NCBI GenBank assembly: GCA_015143295.1
Contig: CM026574.1
Span: 8,372,938-8,436,937, forward strand
From: Tetracentron sinense
Taxonomy: Eukaryota; Streptophyta; Magnoliopsida; Trochodendrales; Trochodendraceae
Length of the DNA stretch: 64,000 bases
Direction of reading: 5' to 3'
The number at the start of each line of letters is the position of its first letter. The first letter of the stretch is position 1. This document shows positions 57,800 through 64,000 of the stretch, in pieces. The notes under the pieces are model-generated. The model ran no database searches and was not told the DNA's origin. It was given only the letters and a program-made list of their open reading frames with translations. Position numbers and translations under genes: made by a program.

Positions 57800-58618
57800 T
57801 CAAGTCTAGCCATGCCTAATTTTCTTCTTAAAGTATTAAATATTTCATAAGGGAGAGGTTTAGTGAATATGTCTGCAAGTTAGTTATTTGTTTCAACAAA
57901 TTTCAATATTACATCTCTATTTTGAACATGATCCTTTATGAAATGTTATCTTATTTTAATATGTTTGGTTCTAGAATGTTGAATTGGATTCTTTATCATA
58001 CATATAGTACTTGTGTTATCGCATTTAATTAGAATTTTTATCATAAAAAAATTTGAAGTCTTCTAATTGTTATTTCATGTAAAGTGTTTGAGCACAACAA
58101 CTTTTAGCTACTACATAGTTAGTCTCAGCTGTTGATAGAGCTACATAGTTCTGTTTCTTACAAGACTATGAAATAAGTAAGTGTCCTAAGAAGTGACAAG
58201 AGCCACATGTGCTTTTCCGATCAACTTTGCAACTGGCAAAGTCAGCATCAGAATAACTAATTAGTTCTAGTGATGTGTTCTTAGGGTACCATAATCCTAG
58301 TTCAATTGTTCTAATTAAGTATTTGAAAATTCTTTTAATTGCAGTCATATGTGATTCCTTAGGATTAGCTTGAAATCTAGCACACATGCATACACTAAAC
58401 ATAATATCAGGCCTACTAGCAGTTAAATACAATAAACTACCAATCATACCTCGATATTTTGTTTCTTCCACACTTATGCCCTTTTCATCTTTATCTAACT
58501 TTGTGGTTGAACTCATGAGAATATCAGCATTCTTTGAGTTGTCCATCCCAAAATTTTTGAGCAGCTCTCTAGTGTACTTGGCTTGATTTATGAAAATGTC
58601 TTCCTTTGTTTGCTTGAT
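57800..58618 (-). pseudogene. Element 2 RNase H
   Basis: Frame 58166-58546 has the RT end MIGSLLYLTASRPDIMFSV, CARFQANPKESHMTAIKR, GLWYPKNTSLELISYSDADF and DRKSTCGSCHFLGHLL, the start of copia RNase H. After several stops the remaining blocks can be followed in broken frames to about 57800. Unlike element 1, the CARFQANPKES block is intact. Confidence 0.85.
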
Positions 58619-59487
58619 TTAAATTTCAAGGAAGAGGTTGAGCTCTCCTATAATACTCATCTCAAATTCATCTTGCATAAACTTAGCAAATTCTTGATAA
58701 AGAGATTCATTAGTATATCCAAAAATAATGTCATCAATATAGATTTGCACTAAAAGCATATCATCATTTTTAGACTTTATGAACAAAGTAGTGTCTATTT
58801 TGCCTCTAATGAATTCATTATCAAGTGGATCATGTTTGGATTTTATGAACAAAGTGATGTCTATTTTGTCTCTAATGAATTCATTATCAAGTAGGAATCC
58901 ACTTAGTCTATCATACCAAGCTCTAAGAGCTTGCTTTAAACCATAAAGAGCTTTAGTGAGTTTGAATACATGATTAGGCATTTTATGATTTTCAAAACAA
59001 GAAGGTTGTTCTATATAGACTTCTTCCGATATAAATCCATTAAAAAAAACACTTTTAACATCCATTTGATAAAGTTTAAAGGCTTTAAAGCTAGCATATG
59101 CAAACAACATCCTAATAGCTTCAAGTCTAGCAACAGGGACAAAAGTTTCATCATAGTCAATTCCCTCTTCTTAGTTGTATCTTTGAGCTACTAGTCTAGC
59201 TTTATTTTTAAAAATATTTCATTCTTCATCTTTTTTATTTCTTAAAATCTATTTAGTACCTATTATAGATTTACTAATTGGTCTAAGTACTAAATCTCAT
59301 ACTTGATTTCTTTCAAATTGATTTAATTCCTCTTGCATAGCAATTCTCCAAGATTCATCATTTATCACTTCAAGAGTATTCTTAGGTTCAATTTGAGAGA
59401 GAAATGCAAGGTTATTACAAATATTCTTCTTGTTCTTACACCTTGTTCCATATTACCAAGAATTTGTTCTTTAGGATGATCTTTTAT
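58619..59487 (-). pseudogene. Element 2 reverse transcriptase
   Basis: Frame 58619-59110 reads KLYQMDVKSVFFNGFISEEV, VFKLTKALYGLKQALRAWYD and LLVQIYIDDIIFGYTN, the copia palm with its YIDD. A 66-base in-frame tandem duplication (equivalent positions 58777 and 58843) repeats 22 residues (LDNEFIRGKIDTTLFIKSKN) just before the catalytic motif. N-terminal RT blocks (59110-59480) lie in other frames with stops. Confidence 0.88.
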
Positions 59488-60683
59488 CTATCTGCATGCT
59501 TTAGGAAGATGAATTTCACTTTCTTTTACATTGTCATCTAAGTTTTCATCTTCTAAGTTTTTATCATTAGAATTATCTTGGCTGACATTATCTTCTTTAT
59601 TGATTTCCAAGTTTGCTATATTTTTAGATAATTTATCTATTTTGTCAATTTGATCATCATCATCAAGTCTTTTGGTTTTAAAATGATTGGTTTCATAAAA
59701 AACAACATGCATAGATTCTTCAACAATTAGGGAGGTTTTTTTAAACACCCTATAAGCTTTGCTATTTGTAGAGTAACCAAGAAAAATTCCTTCATTGGAT
59801 TTTGGTTCAAATTTCTTTAACATTTGCAACCAAATACTTTGAAGTAACCAATATTGGGTGATCTACCATTCCAAAGTTTATAAGAGGTTTTATTTAATTT
59901 ATTTATAATAACAACCTTATTCATCACATAGCAAGATGTGTTAATGGTCTCAGTCCAAAAATAATTAGGCAATTTATGTTCATTTAGCATAGTTCTACCT
60001 ATTTCTTGTAAAGATCTATTTTTTATTTCAACTACTCCATTTTGTTGAGGAGTTTTAGGAGCGGAGAAATTATGGTTAAAACCACTTTTTTCACAAAAAG
60101 ATTCAAGTTCTTTATTCTTGAATTCTTCACCTCTATCACTTCTAATTGCGTTAATGGAGTAGCTTTTTTCATTTTGTACTCTTTTACACAATTTTTCAAA
60201 CAAAACATGTACTTCACTTTTATGAGATAGAAACAACACCTAAGTGAATCTAGAATAGTCATTTACAATAACAAAAGCATAAAGTTTTCTGCCTAAACTA
60301 GCAACATCATTTGGCCCAAACAAGTCCATATGCAAAAGTTTTAAAGGCCTAAAAGTTGATATTACAAGTTTTTTTTTGAAAGATGATTTTATTTACTTTC
60401 CTAGTTGGCAAGCATCACACACTTGGTCTTTAGAAAACTTTGTTTTTGGTAAACCTTTAACATGATCTTTTCTAGAAAGTTTTGATAGTAAATCCATATT
60501 TGCATGACCTAGCCTTCTATGCCATAGCCAACTAGTTTCACTTATAGCTAAAAAACATATAAGGTTTTGAGAAATTAGTTCATCAAAATCAATAATATAA
60601 ACATTTTCATATCTATGAGCTATGAACATGGTATTAATGTTATCTTTGTCTTTAATAATACATACATTTGATTTAAAAGACAC
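59488..60683 (-). pseudogene. Element 2 integrase and connector
   Basis: Frame 60393-60683 has the zinc-binding LWHRRLGHANMDLLSKLSRK...CDACQLGK. Frame 59817-60239 has the catalytic core end (SDRGEEFKNKELESFCEKSG, NFSAPKTPQQNGVVE with the conserved E region) and the junction LNKTSYKLWNGRSPNIGYFK that is uninterrupted here. Frame 59488-59829 continues with GIFLGYSTNSKAYRVF and an acidic connector. Stops and a frameshift lie between them. Confidence 0.9.
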
Positions 60684-61350
60684 ATTAAGTCATTTATCAC
60701 ACAATTGACTAATACTGATTAAGTTATGCTTAAGACCTTCAACAAGTAAAATATTTTTAATAAAGATAGTAGAGTTCTTACCAACATTACCTATACCGAT
60801 GATCTTCCCTTTCGCGTTGTCCCCGAAGGTCACATGTCCTCCATCATTTGGAGAGATTGAGATGAATAGATCTTTGTTCTCTGACATGTGCCTTGAGTAT
60901 CCACTATCCAAGAACCATCTTGACTTGGAGGAGTTAGATTTCAAATATACCTACAAAAAAAAATTTAAATAACTCCAACATATGTTCCTCCTGGTACCCA
61001 CACAGTTTTGGTTGGAACCCAAACAGATTTTTGGATGGTTTGGGAGGGTGAGATCCTTTGGGGACTCAAACCATGTTTGGTCCTTTATGGATGGTCTTGG
61101 GAGTGTATGATCCTTTTGTGACCCAAATTTTCTTAATTGTTTTCTTTCCATTAAAAGTAAAAAATGCATTAGAAGGTGGATTTAATACATTAGTTGATTT
61201 TGAAAAGAAATTTCAATACTCCTTTTGTTTTGCAAAAGGGTTGTATCCAAGACCGGCCTTTCCAAAGACACATCTTTGTTGGCCCAAAAGTCTTTCAAGA
61301 TTATTTTCTCCCGTAGACAAAGTGTGAGCAATTTTAGTCAAATCTTTGAC
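60684..61350 (-). pseudogene. Element 2 protease
   Basis: Frame 60690-60944 carries SRWFLDSGYSRHMSENKDLF, with the catalytic Asp-Ser-Gly intact, then GGHVTFGDNAKGKIIG and LLVEGLKHNLISISQLCDK into the pre-integrase domain. The upstream stretch with VPKG-type repeats is in other frames. Confidence 0.82.
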
Positions 61351-61356
61351 TTTAGC

Positions 61357-62673
61357 TCAAACCTCTTCACACTCACAAGATAGTCCTTGGGGTGAATTTT
61401 GAAAGTCTTTTAATCTTTCTTCTAAAACATTATTTTCTTTCACAAGAATGATTTTTTTATTTTTTAAATCATCTTTTTCTTTTAGTAAAGATTCATTTGA
61501 GTTTGAAAGAGACATATTGTCTTTCTTAAGTTGTTTGTTCTGTGAACCTAATTTTAGAAATTCAATGTAGAGTTCATCAAATGTTTCTCTAATTTCTTTA
61601 TAAGATAGAGATTCATTAGGTGAAGAATTTACCTCTTCATTTTCAAAAGCCACTAGACAAAGGTTGGCAACTTCTTCCTCACTTGAGTTATCATCCGACC
61701 CACTTCTTTCAGAGTTGTCCCAAGTTGCCTTCATTGCCTTTTTTCTTGAATCTTTGGCCTTTCTTTAGTTGAGGACACTCGGTCTTGATGTGTCCCGACT
61801 TCTTACATTCATAGCAAATGACTTGCTCTCTCTTGCATGATTCTCCTTTGGATATTTCTTTGGATAATTCTCTTTTGTAAGGTCTCTTGTTGAAATTCTT
61901 CTTGTGTTTCAAGAACTTCTTGAACTTCCTTGCCATTAGAGTAACGTCATCATATTCATCACTCTCTTCTTTCTCACTTTCTTAAGTAATCTTCAAGGCA
62001 AGTCCCTTCTTTGCTTTTGACTCATCTTCTTGATCCTTCATTATGACCTCATGTGTCATGAGAGATCCAAGAAGTTCATCCATTAGAAGCTTGGTCAAAT
62101 CCTTAGCTTCTTAAATGACAGAAACTTTGGGACCCCAACTTTTTGGGAGTGAGCGAAGAACTTTCCTAACATTTTCTGCATTAGAGTACACTTTACCAAG
62201 GGATTTTAGTTCATTCAAAATGTTAGTAAAGTGAGTTAACATATCACCTATTGATTCATCTTTTTCTATTTTAAAAAGTTCATATTTATGAACTAACATA
62301 CTTATATTTTCTTCTTTTACTTGATTGGTTTGAAGTTTATCTCATATTTCTTTAGCGGAATCACATCTAGAGATTCTATTAAACTCTTGTGGACTTAGAA
62401 CACAATACAAATTGCTAATTGCTTACGTATTTGTTTGGATGAGTTTAATATCACCCTCATTCCATTCATCTTCAGTTTTAGGAATTCTAATACCATCAAC
62501 TACTTTATGAGGTAGGTGAGGTCATTTGACAATGACTTTCTAGCATTCATAGTTAAGAGCTTGGAGATAAACCATCATCCTAGTTTTCTAATAGTTATAG
62601 TTTCTCCATTAAATAATGGAGGACGGGTGGTGGATTGGCCCTCTCCTAAGGTAGTAGCAAATATATTTGCCAT
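61357..62673 (-). pseudogene. Element 2 gag
   Basis: The likely start is ATG 62673-62671 (MANIFATTLGEGQSTTRPP). Frame 62111-62299 has the UBN2 core (LVHKYELFKIEKDESIGDML). Frame 61709-61936 has the basic KKFKKFLKHKKNFNKRPYK region and a full zinc knuckle CYECKKSGHIKTEC. Frame 61357-61734 has the acidic WDNSERSGSDDNSSEEE start followed by a long coiled coil. At least two frameshifts and several stops break it. Confidence 0.88.
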
Positions 62674-62718
62674 AGAGATCTTTAACTCAAGATGGTTAAA
62701 TCTGAAATAGAGTACTAA

Positions 62719-62730
62719 GCTCTGATACTA
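62719..62730 (-). promoter_or_regulatory. Primer-binding site, element 2
   Basis: TAGTATCAGAGC on the minus strand, two bases inside the LTR, matches the iMet-tRNA primer site with one mismatch (A for G at the second base). Confidence 0.88.
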
Positions 62731-62732
62731 AT

Positions 62733-64000
62733 TGATGCCCAGATAATGGACCCTAGAGGGGGGCGAATAGGGTTTATGGAAAAATAAAAATTTATCTAAG
62801 TGATTTTTACAGAATTAGAAATTAATCACTACAACTACCAAATTCAAATCAGAGATTAAAATAGAGATAGAGATAGAGATACTAGACACCAGATGTGTTA
62901 TCAGGGTTCAACAACTTGCCTACGTCCTCACCTTTAAGCTTTCCACTTTAAGGATTTTTCCATGATTCAATAATCGTACTATTTTTTCCGAGCAGAGAGC
63001 AAGCCTTTACAATCCTTTTTCAGGCTCAGGAAGAACCTCTTACAATCTTTTTAACAGGCTAAGGATCAACCTCTTCAAGAGAATCCTTCTCTTGGATACA
63101 AGAAGACACTCTTCTCAAAATAAATCAAGAATCCCTGATTCTTGACTTTCAGCTTTTATAGAAATTGGGGGAATATGAAATCCGAAATGACAGCTCCTAA
63201 CTGAGCTAGATAAGAATGAAAATCAATGCTAACTTTCTCTCAAGATTGATTAGAATTGAATGCTCAAAGAGTGAGTGAATGGATTTCAAGATATTCAATG
63301 CAAAAATAGAGTATTGATTGTTAGAAATTTGTAGGAGTGATAGAACAGTGTTAGGATCTCTTGATTCTTATTTTTTGTTCATAAATCAACTCTATTTATA
63401 GTTGAGCAATCAATATGGCTGTTGGGGGTAGCATTTATTGCGAGCTAGCCGTTTAAAACTAGCCGTTATAGGTTTTTCCCGCAGTCATTCGTCGACGAGT
63501 GACTGCAATTTGGGCTTGAGTCATCGACGAGTGGAGACAGAAGCAATTGCTTCATTTCTGTTCCTCCACTAGTCGGCGAGTCCCTTGTACTCGTCGACGA
63601 GTTCACTGAATTTTTTCAATAAACTCATTGTAATGAGACCAAATCAATGGGAATCATGCTAGAACTATTAGGCAAATAAATTAACATTATTTTTAATCAT
63701 TTTTAGGGCTTTAGATTGATGTCCAAATTATACTAGGTCTCCTAGGGTCTATCTAGGTAATCTTTGAGCAATTCTTTTCCAAAGTCTTGAGGACTTTACA
63801 AAGTCCTAAATGTTTTATAACTGACACTAGTCCTCAATTTGGAGATGATCTTCAATCTTGATTTGAGAAGCTTTACTCTTAATGGATCTTCATGCATTAA
63901 CTTGAGCTTTTGAACCTTTTTCCTTTGAAGGATTAGTACTTGAACTTTGACCCTGAGATCTTCAATCTTCCATGACTTGAAAGTTAATCTCAATACTCTG
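62733..64000 (-). repeat. Element 2, 5' LTR (incomplete, window edge)
   Basis: Its sense-strand 3' end (GGGCATCA) is complete, and the alignment with 53363-54759 predicts that about 130 more bases lie beyond the window. TATA-like CTATAAATA is at 63393-63401. The open frame at 63796-63993 is not a gene. Confidence 0.92.

Larger units (their letters stand above)
53363..64000 (-). mobile_element. Element 2: SIRE-type Ty1/copia retrotransposon, runs off the window
   Basis: Same layout as element 1: left (3') LTR 53363-54759, PPT, accessory ORF, RNase H, RT, integrase, protease, gag, PBS and the 5' LTR from 62733 on, of which about 1268 bases are visible. It inserted into the gypsy remnant. LTRs look closer to each other than those of element 1 (about nine differences in a sampled 200 bases), so it is younger. 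Coding frames still carry scattered stops and frameshifts. Confidence 0.93.

Overview
The window is nuclear DNA of a flowering plant. It has one intact, intron-containing COBRA-like gene with GT-AG introns, surrounded by AT-rich sequence packed with plant LTR retrotransposons, foldback MITEs and SINE-like units. The species cannot be told from the sequence alone. Nothing bacterial, organellar or CRISPR-like was seen.

Left part (1-16.7 kb). This stretch holds short and degraded material: a Ty3/gypsy pol scrap (4.9-5.4 kb), a SINE-like unit (6.2 kb), a truncated Ty1/copia gag-protease piece on the minus strand (8.3-9.7 kb) and, joined directly to it, a broken plus-strand copy of the COBRA-like gene (9.7-12.1 kb). 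The copy keeps its introns and its last exon is tandemly duplicated. A cluster of short repeats follows (12.7-14.5 kb).

Element 1 (16724-29486). This is a complete but decayed minus-strand Ty1/copia element of Sirevirus (SIRE) type. It has two LTRs of about 1.6 kb, an iMet-tRNA primer-binding site and a polypurine tract. Gag, protease, integrase, RT and RNase H are all damaged. An accessory ORF lies between RNase H and the 3' LTR. A 2262-bp Ty3/gypsy-type solo LTR (22902-25163), flanked by CAATT on both sides, sits inside its integrase. Element 1 appears to have landed in an older open reading frame.

Middle (29.5-48.6 kb). Degraded repeat DNA is followed by the intact COBRA-like gene on the minus strand (34386-39366, seven exons, 467 codons). 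It should make a secreted, probably GPI-type cell-wall protein that helps order cellulose. Its upstream side carries a TATA box and then a dense belt of foldback elements, a tandem duplication of about 0.6 kb, a GGT-rich minisatellite and part of a third SIRE-like LTR.

Right part (48.6-64 kb). A minus-strand Ty3/gypsy (Tat-like) gag-PR-RT remnant is followed by a second SIRE-like copia element (element 2) that runs off the window end. Element 2 has the same layout as element 1, including the accessory ORF and sets of paired short palindromes both in the LTR and just upstream of that ORF. The accessory ORF and the family-specific paired palindromes are the most interesting signals in the window.
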